This document shows positions 1 to 6,562 of a stretch of DNA of 6,951 bases, one piece after another. Every line of letters begins with the position of its first letter. Positions within the stretch are counted from its first letter, which is position 1. Both the position numbers and the translations under genes were made by a program. The DNA comes from Bacteroidota bacterium (GTDB lineage Bacteria > Bacteroidota > Bacteroidia > Flavobacteriales > Flavobacteriaceae): contig JAJYTI010000116.1 in assembly GCA_021793135.1 (NCBI GenBank), forward strand, positions 1 to 6,951, in the 5' to 3' direction. The notes under the pieces were generated by a model. The model saw nothing but the letters and a program-made list of their open reading frames with translations, did no database searches and had not been told where the DNA came from.

Positions 1-2057
1 TGCAGAACCAATTCCAATCCACTAAAGTCACCAAAACCTTGGATAGTAGGACGAGTAAACACGCTAAACTCTGCTCCTTTTAAATCGGATAACGAATTAC
101 GCATAGCATCCATAATATCATCGATATTACGCATCTTACCACGCTCTTTATATGGTTTTAAATTTATGTAACCCATAGCATAAGTCGTACTCGTAGATGC
201 ATTGATTACGTTGTAACCCGACACACTCGTCATACTTTCTATAGCTTCGAAGTCTACTAATTTGCTTTGTGCTTTCTCCAGCATCTCTTTAGTACGCACT
301 AACGAAGCTCCTGGAGGCATCGTTATAGAGTAAGTTAAGAAACTATCGTCTTCTGTAGGAATGAACGCCTTTGGTGTATTTTGCATAAAGAAATATGCTC
401 CAACAGCAACTATAGCAAGTCCCATAAGACTTAACCATTTGAACTTAATCAAGGGTTTTATCACTCTTAAATACTTGTTGTGAAATGCATTAAATCCGGC
501 ATTAAAAGAATTGAATAAACGATCTTTAAATTTAGGCTTCTTTTCTTCGTCCTTTACTTTAGTTTTTAGGAACATAGCACACAACACTGGACTTAAAGTC
601 AATGCGTTTACTGCCGAAATCAGAATAGCAACTGCTAGTGTAAATGCAAACTGTTGATAGAACAAACCTACAGGCCCTTCCATAAATCCAACAGGGAAGA
701 ATACCGCTGCCATTACGAAAGTAATCGATAGAATAGCACCTGTAATTTCACTCATAACAAGGTTGGTTGCAGGTTTGGCTTTCATTCCTGTTTCCTCCAT
801 TTTCTGGACCACGGCCTCGACTACTACAATGGCATCATCTACTACAATACCAATGGAGAGCACTAGCGCAAACATGGTAAGAATGTTAATAGAGAATCCC
901 ATAAGGTATAAGAAAAAGAACGTACCTACTAATGACACTGGAATCGCCAGCGCTGGAATAATAGTGGTTCTTATATCTTGTAAGAAAAGGAATACAATGA
1001 CAGAAACTAGTAAAAAGGCTTCTAATAATGTAGTGATAATCTGAGCAATCGAAGCATCAATTTGTTCTCTTACACTATAAGAAATACGATACTTTACATG
1101 ATCTGGGAAATCCTTGGACACTCGATCTAGAATTACTCTAATTTGCTCATCTATTTCCTTTGCGTTTGACTCATTGGTTTGTGTAACATTCAGTGTAATA
1201 CCAGGGTATCCATCTACTCTGTTTTCTGTCCAATTGTTAGATGCTTCAAAAGCTACTCTTGCAACATCTTTTAAATAAAGTAATGAGCCATCTTTCTGTG
1301 TTCGGATAACTAAGGACCCAAACTCTTCTGGCAAACTAAACCTTCCTTTATACTTTAAAGAAACTTCAAAAACCTCATCGGCATCCTCACCAAATTTACC
1401 TGGTGCAACCTCGAAGTTTTGATCTTTTATAGCTTTAGTAATATCTTGAGGCATCAATCCATAAATAGCCATCTTCTCAGGATTTAGCCAAACTCTCATG
1501 GAATAATCTACCGCACCAATACGGCTAATAGATGCAACTCCTGGCACACGTAATAGTTCACGAAGTATATTGTTCTTAGAATATGCTTGTAAGAATGTTT
1601 CGTCAAAAACACCATCTGGATCTTCACTATAAATATCTATAGTCATAATGTTACCACTCATTCTTTTGGTAACAGAAATACCTGATTCATTTACTTCGCT
1701 TGGAATCTGCCCTACGGCAGATGAAATACGGTTCTGAACGTTTACTGCAGCTTGGTCAGGATCGGTTCCTAACTCAAAGAAAACACTAATTCTACCTGCA
1801 CCTGAGTTTGTTGCTGTAGAACTTATGTATGTCATATTATCTACTCCGTTGATAGCTTCTTCTAGTGGCAAAAGAACTGCTTCTGCAACTGTTTCAGCAT
1901 TCGCTCCAGGGAAAGAGGTAGAAACACTAACACTTGGTGGTGCGATATCTGGAAATCTTGTTATGGATAATTGACTTATTCCTACAATTCCTAGTACTAT
2001 AAAAACAATAGAGATTAGAGTAGCTAATACGGGTCTATTTAATATTTTCCTGACCAT
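1..2057 (-). CDS. RND-family multidrug efflux permease (AcrB/HAE1 type), C-terminus beyond the window
   Basis: Inner-membrane, proton-driven pump of a tripartite efflux system that moves drugs or other amphiphiles from the periplasm towards an outer-membrane channel. The reading frame is open from ATG at 2057 to the window edge: 685 codons, about two thirds of the usual ~1050. The N-terminus has one membrane helix (about residues 9-28), then the porter region opening with FPDIAPPSVSVS, closely matching AcrB. A block of hydrophobic helices spans roughly residues 338-490. The motif VDDA places two adjacent aspartates at residues 407 and 408, the same numbers as the proton-relay pair of E. coli AcrB. 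A further helix at about 540-558 begins the second repeat, and the window ends in the second porter half. It lies 111 bp after the adaptor gene on the same strand, as in mexAB/acrAB operons. The start has an A-rich upstream stretch rather than a Shine-Dalgarno. I see no frameshift. The substrate cannot be told from sequence. Confidence 0.95.
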   Translation of the reverse strand, partial: MVRKILNRPVLATLISIVFIVLGIVGISQLSITRFPDIAPPSVSVSTSFPGANAETVAEAVLLPLEEAINGVDNMTYISSTATNSGAGRISVFFELGTDPDQAAVNVQNRISSAVGQIPSEVNESGISVTKRMSGNIMTIDIYSEDPDGVFDETFLQAYSKNNILRELLRVPGVASISRIGAVDYSMRVWLNPEKMAIYGLMPQDITKAIKDQNFEVAPGKFGEDADEVFEVSLKYKGRFSLPEEFGSLVIRTQKDGSLLYLKDVARVAFEASNNWTENRVDGYPGITLNVTQTNESNAKEIDEQIRVILDRVSKDFPDHVKYRISYSVREQIDASIAQIITTLLEAFLLVSVIVFLFLQDIRTTIIPALAIPVSLVGTFFFLYLMGFSINILTMFALVLSIGIVVDDAIVVVEAVVQKMEETGMKAKPATNLVMSEITGAILSITFVMAAVFFPVGFMEGPVGLFYQQFAFTLAVAILISAVNALTLSPVLCAMFLKTKVKDEEKKPKFKDRLFNSFNAGFNAFHNKYLRVIKPLIKFKWLSLMGLAIVAVGAYFFMQNTPKAFIPTEDDSFLTYSITMPPGASLVRTKEMLEKAQSKLVDFEAIESMTSVSGYNVINASTSTTYAMGYINLKPYKERGKMRNIDDIMDAMRNSLSDLKGAEFSVFTRPTIQGFGDFSGLELVL

Positions 2058-2083
2058 AAAATGTTTTTAATTGGATATAAAAT

Positions 2084-2121
2084 CCCCTTATCTATTACCC
2101 ATAAAGGTAATAGATTTAGGG
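2084..2121 (-). promoter_or_regulatory. Intercistronic inverted repeat between adaptor and pump genes
   Basis: A perfect 10-bp stem (2090-2099 with 2106-2115, arm ATCTATTACC) closes a 6-nt loop. Beyond a 3x3 internal mismatch, three more G-C pairs extend it to 2084-2121. It lies wholly in the 111-bp gap between the adaptor stop codon and the pump start. On the transcribed (minus) strand it is followed by GGGGATTTTATATCC rather than a clean U-run, so it is a poor intrinsic terminator. Possible roles are RNA stabilisation, a processing site, partial attenuation setting adaptor-to-pump ratio, or a protein-binding palindrome. The structure is seen; the role is inferred. Confidence 0.5.
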
Positions 2122-2168
2122 AATTTTTAGTGGTTAGTGGCATTAATTAGCTTAAGGATTGAATTAAA

Positions 2169-3335
2169 TTATTCTTGGGGAATTATAAGAATACCTTCTC
2201 TTAATGCCTCCACTTCTGATGTTACGATTTGATCGCCTGGGTTCAGGCCTTCTTTTACAATGTAGTTTTTCCCGCTTGTTCCAGCAAGAGTAACTGCTTG
2301 ACGTTTTATTGTATTGTCTTCTTTAAGAAGATATACAAAAGTCTTGTCCATTATTTCGTATATCGCAGTTTGTGGGACAACGATTACGTTATGGTGTCTT
2401 TCTTCTAGTTTTACTTTACCAGAGTTCCCAGAACGCAACAAGCCTTTTGGATTTGGGAATGTAGCTCTCAAAGAAATTGCTCCTGTACTACGGTTTACAT
2501 GACCGTCGATAGCATCTATTACTCCTTTTTCTTCAAACTCTTTACCATCGGCTAGTATTAAAGATACACTAGTAAGCATATCTCTTATTTCTTCATCTTC
2601 TTCGGCTAGCTTATCACTTTTAGATCTTTCATTGAAGTACAAGAAATCTGTCTCACTCATAGAGAAGTATACTCGCACACTTTTAATGTCAGATAAAACT
2701 GTCATAGGCTCAGAGTCACTCATAGACACAACGTTACCTACTCGTTTAGGAATTCGTCCTATGTATCCGTCTACTGGAGCTTTAATCAAGGTAAAATCTT
2801 TATTAATCTTTGCAGTATTTACTGCTGCATCGGCTTGTGCTAATGCAGATTTTGCAACTTCATAATTCGATTCTGCTGCACGAAGACGCACGTTAGAAAT
2901 AACTTCATTCTCTACTAGTGGCGTTAAACGTTCAACCTCTAATGCTGCATTCTCCAATTCTGCTTTACGTACTTCACGGCTGGCTAATTCATTATTTAAA
3001 GCCTCGTTATAGGTTAATGGGTCTATTTGGAAAAGTTTTTGTCCTTTTTCTACATATTCTCCTTCATCTACAAAAATAGCTTCAAGCTTACCACCAACTT
3101 GTGGACGAATCTCAACATTATCGGTACCTTCAACACTACCTAAGTAGGTTTTTTCGGTAAAAGCAGTAGTTGACTTAACAGTCATGACAGGCAGCTCTAA
3201 CGCTAAGGGCTCATTACTGTTATTGGCATTCTTACTATTGCCAGATGTACAGCTAAGCACACCTATCGATAGCCCTATCATACCAAGAACTAATGGTGCT
3301 TTTCTAAATAATATTTTTGTCGTGTTTTTAAACAT
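2169..3335 (-). CDS. RND efflux periplasmic adaptor (membrane fusion protein), lipoprotein
   Basis: Bridges the inner-membrane RND pump and the outer-membrane channel across the periplasm. Numbered from the ATG at 3335 (388 aa), residues 1-29 are a lipoprotein signal: basic N-region, hydrophobic core, lipobox VLSC with the acylated cysteine at 29. A first lipoyl half-motif (about 66-107, including VGGKLEAIFVDEGEYVEKGQ) is followed by an Ala/Glu-rich coiled-coil hairpin (about 110-178). The second lipoyl half follows (TLIKAPVDGYIGRI, about 182-195), then a beta-barrel domain and a membrane-proximal domain ending in GILIIPQE. This is the AcrA/MexA order and length. A GTG directly upstream (3336-3338) would add one residue; I prefer the ATG. 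No acidic surface-export signal follows the cysteine, which fits an adaptor facing the periplasm. It is first in the operon with the pump, behind a candidate promoter and operator at 3488-3515. Confidence 0.95.
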   Translation of the reverse strand: MFKNTTKILFRKAPLVLGMIGLSIGVLSCTSGNSKNANNSNEPLALELPVMTVKSTTAFTEKTYLGSVEGTDNVEIRPQVGGKLEAIFVDEGEYVEKGQKLFQIDPLTYNEALNNELASREVRKAELENAALEVERLTPLVENEVISNVRLRAAESNYEVAKSALAQADAAVNTAKINKDFTLIKAPVDGYIGRIPKRVGNVVSMSDSEPMTVLSDIKSVRVYFSMSETDFLYFNERSKSDKLAEEDEEIRDMLTSVSLILADGKEFEEKGVIDAIDGHVNRSTGAISLRATFPNPKGLLRSGNSGKVKLEERHHNVIVVPQTAIYEIMDKTFVYLLKEDNTIKRQAVTLAGTSGKNYIVKEGLNPGDQIVTSEVEALREGILIIPQE

Positions 3336-3487
3336 CACTTTTAATTTGCTTTTTATATTTCATATTATATATAGAAAAAATAATGCCATCATTTACCTTA
3401 TCTATATACACTCAACTAAAGTACTGAATTACAGTTAAATAAAATTACTTTTAAGTTTTTATTAAGCATTACAAAGACTGTGCACTT

Positions 3488-3504
3488 TGTGTAAGTTTTA
3501 CACA
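3488..3504. promoter_or_regulatory. Candidate operator palindrome upstream of the efflux operon
   Basis: A perfect inverted repeat, TGTGTAA-gtt-TTACACA, with 7-bp arms and a 3-bp spacer. It begins 4 bp downstream (minus strand) of a TAnnTTTG element and so would cover the predicted transcription start. That position and size suit a dimeric repressor such as a TetR-family protein, the usual controllers of RND operons. No regulator gene lies in the window, so the binding protein is unknown. The palindrome is seen; its function is inferred. Confidence 0.45.
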
Positions 3505-3507
3505 CAT

Positions 3508-3515
3508 CAAACATA
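3508..3515 (-). promoter_or_regulatory. Candidate -7 promoter element of the efflux operon
   Basis: The minus strand reads TATGTTTG, an exact match to the Bacteroidota -7 consensus TAnnTTTG. No good TTG-type -33 element is visible at the expected distance, where the upstream gene's terminator hairpin lies. Transcription would start near 3501, giving a leader of about 165 nt before the adaptor ATG. The rest of the 3339-3526 gap is AT-rich, and I see no other gene or strong promoter in it. Confidence 0.45.
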
Positions 3516-3526
3516 GTGTATATAAT

Positions 3527-3557
3527 AAAAGCGTAGTATAGGATATACTACGCTTTT
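3527..3557 (-). terminator. Intrinsic terminator of the flavin reductase-DUF3127 unit
   Basis: A perfect 14-bp inverted repeat (arm AAAAGCGTAGTATA at 3527-3540, mate at 3544-3557) has a 3-nt loop and sits 22 bp after the DUF3127 stop codon. On the minus strand the descending arm ends in TTTT and continues into TTATATA, giving a reasonable U-rich tail. It should insulate the downstream efflux operon from read-through, so that operon would need its own promoter. Confidence 0.85.
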
Positions 3558-3579
3558 ACAAAGTTTCTTGATTGATTTA

Positions 3580-3963
3580 TTAGAATGGTAAATCGTCTTC
3601 GAAATCCTCCTCTACATCGTCTGCTGGAGGGAACGAATCCATTGGCGGCACTGGCGGAATATCTGATCCTCCTTGCGCTTGTTGTGCGTCTAGATTCTCA
3701 ATTCGCCAACCTTGAATAGAATTAAAATATTTTGTTTCCCCTTGAGGGTTTACCCATTCTCTACCTCTTAAGTTTATACTTACTCTTACATTCTGCCCTA
3801 CTTGGTAGTTATCCAATAAATTTGTCTTGTCTTGTACAAACTCGATTAAGATATGCTGTGGATATTGTTCTTGTGTAGTTACCACAACTTCTCGTTTTCT
3901 AAAACCATTACTTCCATACTCACGAGTAATATCTATATGTTTAATTTTACCTTCTACTTGCAT
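3580..3963 (-). CDS. DUF3127 protein, OB-fold-like with an SSB-type acidic C-terminal tip
   Basis: A 127-aa protein that I recognise as the DUF3127 family, found mostly in Bacteroidota and without an established function. Residues 1-90 form the conserved beta-rich domain, with signatures GSNGFRKREVVVTT (about 17-30), QYPQHILIEF (33-42) and LRGREWVNPQGETKYFNSIQGW (65-86, cited as the family block). The pattern suggests an OB fold, as in single-stranded DNA-binding proteins. Residues 92-118 are a low-complexity Gln/Pro/Asp linker. The last residues, FEDDLPF, match the acidic-hydrophobic tip by which SSB recruits repair and replication partners. Nucleic-acid binding is inferred from this architecture. 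It follows the flavin reductase gene by 17 nt, so the two are probably co-transcribed, and the terminator at 3527-3557 follows it. The ATG at 3963 is preceded by the A-rich GATAAAAAGAAAC rather than a Shine-Dalgarno. Confidence 0.85.
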   Translation of the reverse strand: MQVEGKIKHIDITREYGSNGFRKREVVVTTQEQYPQHILIEFVQDKTNLLDNYQVGQNVRVSINLRGREWVNPQGETKYFNSIQGWRIENLDAQQAQGGSDIPPVPPMDSFPPADDVEEDFEDDLPF

Positions 3964-3980
3964 GTTTCTTTTTATCTATT

Positions 3981-4868
3981 TTATATTGTTTCTTTTATTT
4001 TTCCTAACAAAGCACACCAAGCTGCTTCTACTTTACCTTCTTGCAATAAAGCTTGTGCAAATCGATGTAATTCATTTATATCATCGTTATTAAGAATCTC
4101 CTGTAAAACATTATTTTGTGCAATATAATTTTCCACATCCTCGGTTTTTGGTAATTGTTCTACATTACCAAGTTTTCCCAAATCATTCCCTGTTAAAACT
4201 TCACTATTTCTAATAACCTCGGGCAACGCATCTATTCCAATACCTAAGGTGGTAATAGGTTTAGCTACTTCAAACAAGCCTTCTCTAGATCTACCATACC
4301 AGTTTCCTCCTAAACGAGAAACAATATCCAGTTTATATGGATCTATAACCCCACTTTCGTCTAAAACCTTTGTACTTATATGCATTTGTAATACTCGACA
4401 AACCACTAAATTTCCAGCTCCGTTACTATCGCCTAGCTTTATAATATCTTCCACCTTACACTCTAATTGCACGGGAGACTCGGCAACTCTAGGTGCTTTT
4501 ACGACTAATGAATCTATTGGGGTAAACCCAGCCTTTTCAAATTCGTTTATATCTTTTGGATAAGCTGTAGATGCTAAAGATGTTTGCTCTACCATAGGAT
4601 AATTAACCAAATTGACAACCAATTCTTTAGTATCCATAGCATTATACAAAGTATCTTTACTGCTACCATCTCGCAAACTATCTACACAAGAAAAGATTAT
4701 AGTAGGTGGTTGCGCACTAAACATATTGAAAAAGCTAAAAGGAGCTAAATTCACCACTCCCTTTGCATCTATCGAACTAACTAATGCAATAGGCCTTGGT
4801 GATACTGCACCTGAAAGATAAGAATATAACTCTCTGGCACTAATTGATTTTGCATCTAATGTTTTCAT
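3981..4868 (-). CDS. Flavin reductase family protein (FMN-binding split barrel) with C-terminal extension
   Basis: A 295-aa cytosolic flavoprotein. Residues 10 to about 200 form the flavin-reductase-like FMN-binding split-barrel domain. Its motifs are SPRPIALVSS (23-32), NLAPFSFFN (40-48), the phosphate-contact-like SSKDTLYNA (69-77), NLV (86-88), and ESPVQLEC (130-137). Family members use FMN for NAD(P)H:flavin reduction or as oxidoreductase partners; the substrate here is not evident. About 90 residues after the barrel (205-295) are largely acidic and helical, and ordinary 160-200-aa members lack them. The ATG at 4868 lies only 5 nt from a consensus -7 box, which fixes the start and suggests a leaderless or near-leaderless mRNA. 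It is first in a two-gene unit with the DUF3127 gene and is divergent from the histidine kinase gene. Confidence 0.88.
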   Translation of the reverse strand: MKTLDAKSISARELYSYLSGAVSPRPIALVSSIDAKGVVNLAPFSFFNMFSAQPPTIIFSCVDSLRDGSSKDTLYNAMDTKELVVNLVNYPMVEQTSLASTAYPKDINEFEKAGFTPIDSLVVKAPRVAESPVQLECKVEDIIKLGDSNGAGNLVVCRVLQMHISTKVLDESGVIDPYKLDIVSRLGGNWYGRSREGLFEVAKPITTLGIGIDALPEVIRNSEVLTGNDLGKLGNVEQLPKTEDVENYIAQNNVLQEILNNDDINELHRFAQALLQEGKVEAAWCALLGKIKETI

Positions 4869-4873
4869 GAGTA

Positions 4874-4881
4874 CAAAGGTA
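4874..4881 (-). promoter_or_regulatory. -7 promoter element of the flavin reductase-DUF3127 unit
   Basis: The minus strand reads TACCTTTG, an exact match to TAnnTTTG, followed by TACTC and then the ATG. With the usual spacing, transcription would begin at or within a few bases of the start codon, so the message would be leaderless or nearly so. The -33 position holds only a T-run (GGTTTTT, 19 nt upstream), a weak match. Confidence 0.6.
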
Positions 4882-4932
4882 CAGAAACTACTCGCTTTCT
4901 AAAAACCCGATCGCAAAATTATAAAACTTGCA

Positions 4933-4961
4933 TTGCAACTTTTTAAGCTTTAGTTAATTTG
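4933..4961 (+). promoter_or_regulatory. Candidate promoter of the histidine kinase-zinc ribbon pair
   Basis: TTG at 4933-4935 and TTAATTTG at 4954-4961 (one mismatch to TAnnTTTG) are 18 bp apart, a normal Bacteroidota -33/-7 spacing. A start near 4968 would leave a leader of about 75 nt. The -33 element overlaps an 11-bp palindrome TTGCATTGCAA (4928-4938), which could be an operator. Promoter and palindrome are sequence matches only. Confidence 0.4.
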
Positions 4962-4996
4962 CACTGAAACAATAGAATAAAATGCTAAATACAACG

Positions 4997-5021
4997 ATAT
5001 AGTATCTATATATTGCTATAT
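4997..5021 (+). repeat. AT-rich palindrome in the kinase leader
   Basis: ATATAG-TAT-CTATAT (4997-5011) is a perfect 6-bp inverted repeat, and CTATAT recurs at 5016-5021, so the left arm could pair with either copy. It lies 20-45 bp upstream of the kinase start in very AT-rich sequence. Such repeats arise easily by chance there, so a regulatory role is only a possibility. Confidence 0.25.
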
Positions 5022-5041
5022 ATTTATATTTTTAAAGACTT

Positions 5042-6196
5042 ATGATTTACCGTATTTTTAATAACCGTTGGCTCATTTTTGGAGGTGCTTTAATCATCAG
5101 CATATTGGTGTTTTGGAATGCCAATAAATTCTTTCATGAACTAAAAGAAGCGGAAACTTCCAAAATGCAAATCTGGGCGGCGGCGCAGCAAGAATTACAG
5201 CAAATAGATATCGACAAAGATATTCTAAGTCTCACTACCCTTAGAGTAATCTATAGCAATAACACGACACCTATGTTGTTGTATAATCATCATGAAGATT
5301 CTTACGACATTCAAAATATATCTAGTAGAAAAACGAATACCCGAAAGAAGTTAGAAAAACTTCAAAAACGTTTTGAAGCCGAAAATACTCCTATAGAAGT
5401 ACATTCAGAGAATGAGCATTTGCAAACGTTGTATTATGGCAATTCGCCATTATTAAACAAGCTAAAGTATTACCCTATTCTTCTTATTCTTCTATTTATA
5501 TTATTTTTTATTGCCTTGTATTTCTTTTACATGACCTCAAAGTCTTCTGAACAAAACAAATTATGGGCAGGGATGGCAAAAGAAACAGCACACCAAATCG
5601 GCACACCGTTATCGTCATTAATAGCTTGGATAGAATTGTTAAAAACGGAAGATAGCAATCTAGAATATATTACAGAGATGGAAAAGGACATCCAGCGTTT
5701 GAGTACCATAACAGATCGATTTAGTAAGATAGGTTCATTGCCTAGTTTTAAAAAACTAGACATAGTAGCCGAGACAGAAAAAAGCTTACAGTATTTAAGA
5801 AAACGAACTTCAAAACTTATTAATTACCATATCACATTACCTGAACACCCCATTTATGTGCCATTAAACGAAGAGCTATATAGTTGGACATTAGAAAATT
5901 TAATAAAGAACAGCATTGATGCCATGAAAGGCAAAGGAGATATTTATGTATATATGGAGGAAGGTATCAAAGATGTTTCTATTTTTGTCAAAGATTCAGG
6001 GAAAGGGATTCCTAAACGTATTCAAAAAACCGTTTTTACTCCTGGTTATACCACTAAAAAAAGAGGTTGGGGCCTAGGTTTATCCCTAACCAAACGTATA
6101 ATTGAAGAGTATCATCGCGGTAAGATTCGAGTTTTAAACAGTAGCCCAAAAGGGACTACAATGCAAATAACATTACAAACGGATAAAAATTCATGA
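5042..6196 (+). CDS. Membrane sensor histidine kinase, no adjacent response regulator
   Basis: A 384-aa two-component sensor. Membrane helix 1 is at about residues 10-27 and helix 2 at about 144-164. The ~115 residues between them form a periplasmic sensor loop matching no domain I recognise, with a charged, probably helical part at about 95-125. The cytoplasmic part starts at about 165 with no HAMP or PAS domain. The phosphoacceptor helix carries KETAHQIGTPLSS, with His184 followed by Gln instead of the usual Glu. The HATPase_c domain is intact: N-box ENLIKNSIDAM with Asn290, G1 box KDSGKGIP (Asp318), and G2 box GWGLGLSLTKRI (342-353), where Trp343 replaces the usual small residue. The TTT-rich sequence before the ATG at 5042 has no Shine-Dalgarno. 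Its TGA overlaps the ATG of the next gene (ATGA), implying translational coupling. The partner regulator must be encoded elsewhere. Confidence 0.93.
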   Translation: MIYRIFNNRWLIFGGALIISILVFWNANKFFHELKEAETSKMQIWAAAQQELQQIDIDKDILSLTTLRVIYSNNTTPMLLYNHHEDSYDIQNISSRKTNTRKKLEKLQKRFEAENTPIEVHSENEHLQTLYYGNSPLLNKLKYYPILLILLFILFFIALYFFYMTSKSSEQNKLWAGMAKETAHQIGTPLSSLIAWIELLKTEDSNLEYITEMEKDIQRLSTITDRFSKIGSLPSFKKLDIVAETEKSLQYLRKRTSKLINYHITLPEHPIYVPLNEELYSWTLENLIKNSIDAMKGKGDIYVYMEEGIKDVSIFVKDSGKGIPKRIQKTVFTPGYTTKKRGWGLGLSLTKRIIEEYHRGKIRVLNSSPKGTTMQITLQTDKNS

Positions 6197-6561
6197 AAGT
6201 AACAGAACATACTATTCATACTGCGCATATTAAAAACAATTGCCCAGAATGCTATAGTACGGAAGGCCTTATTTTTAAATTTATTCAGAAAGAAAAAGAA
6301 AACGCCTGGTATAAAAAAGCAGAAAAACAATTGTTAGAGTCTCTATATTGCACCAATTGCAATACAGAGATTTATCCTGTGCGTTGGGACGAACATATAG
6401 AGCGTGTATATCAATATAACAAGAAACTTGTTCAACCTTTGGACACCAAAGTTCATCTTAAAAAGCGTTCTAAAATTCTAATTGGTATTTGTCTTTTATT
6501 AATTGCTGCTATATTAATTTTTGGAGGAGTTATAGACTTAAATATGTTCGGGGTAAAATAA
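6193..6561 (+). CDS. Small zinc-ribbon protein with a C-terminal membrane helix, unrecognised family
   Basis: A 122-aa protein I cannot assign to a named family. Two CxxC knuckles, CPEC (Cys17, Cys20) and CTNC (Cys53, Cys56), 32 residues apart, make a plausible four-cysteine zinc ribbon. A Lys/Arg-rich stretch (about 78-95) precedes one hydrophobic helix (about 94-112), and a short tail ends the protein. There is no signal peptide. The positive-inside rule puts the zinc ribbon in the cytoplasm, tethered to the inner membrane. Its ATG overlaps the histidine kinase stop by 4 nt, so the two are almost certainly translated together, which suggests it works with or modulates the kinase; this is inference. 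The ordinary base composition, the coupled start and the terminator directly after the stop all support a real gene. Confidence 0.85.
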   Translation: MKVTEHTIHTAHIKNNCPECYSTEGLIFKFIQKEKENAWYKKAEKQLLESLYCTNCNTEIYPVRWDEHIERVYQYNKKLVQPLDTKVHLKKRSKILIGICLLLIAAILIFGGVIDLNMFGVK

Positions 6562-6562
6562 A

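Noticed and set aside
763..1044. Plus-strand open frame of 93 codons inside the pump gene
   Set aside because: It lies antisense to the well-conserved membrane region of the RND permease, including the Asp407/Asp408 motif, and has low-complexity Ser/Thr content with no family resemblance.
1..2057. Pump gene as a truncated pseudogene
   Set aside because: The frame is intact to the window edge with the proton-relay residues in place; the missing third is cut by the window, not by a mutation.
3336..3338. GTG as the adaptor start
   Set aside because: It directly precedes an ATG and adds only one residue; ATG is the commoner start and leaves a complete lipoprotein signal.
3403..3524. 10-bp inverted repeat AGTGTATATA/TATATACACT at 3515-3524 and 3403-3412
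   Set aside because: The arms are about 100 bp apart and very AT-rich, so chance is a sufficient explanation.
3827..4128. Two overlapping plus-strand frames across the DUF3127/flavin reductase junction
   Set aside because: They are antisense to two recognised genes, rich in Leu, Phe, Ser and Cys from reverse reading of coding sequence, and have no start context.
4982..5002. Tiny upstream frame (ATG to TAG, six codons) in the kinase leader
   Set aside because: No ribosome-binding feature or coding signal, and such frames are frequent by chance in AT-rich leaders.
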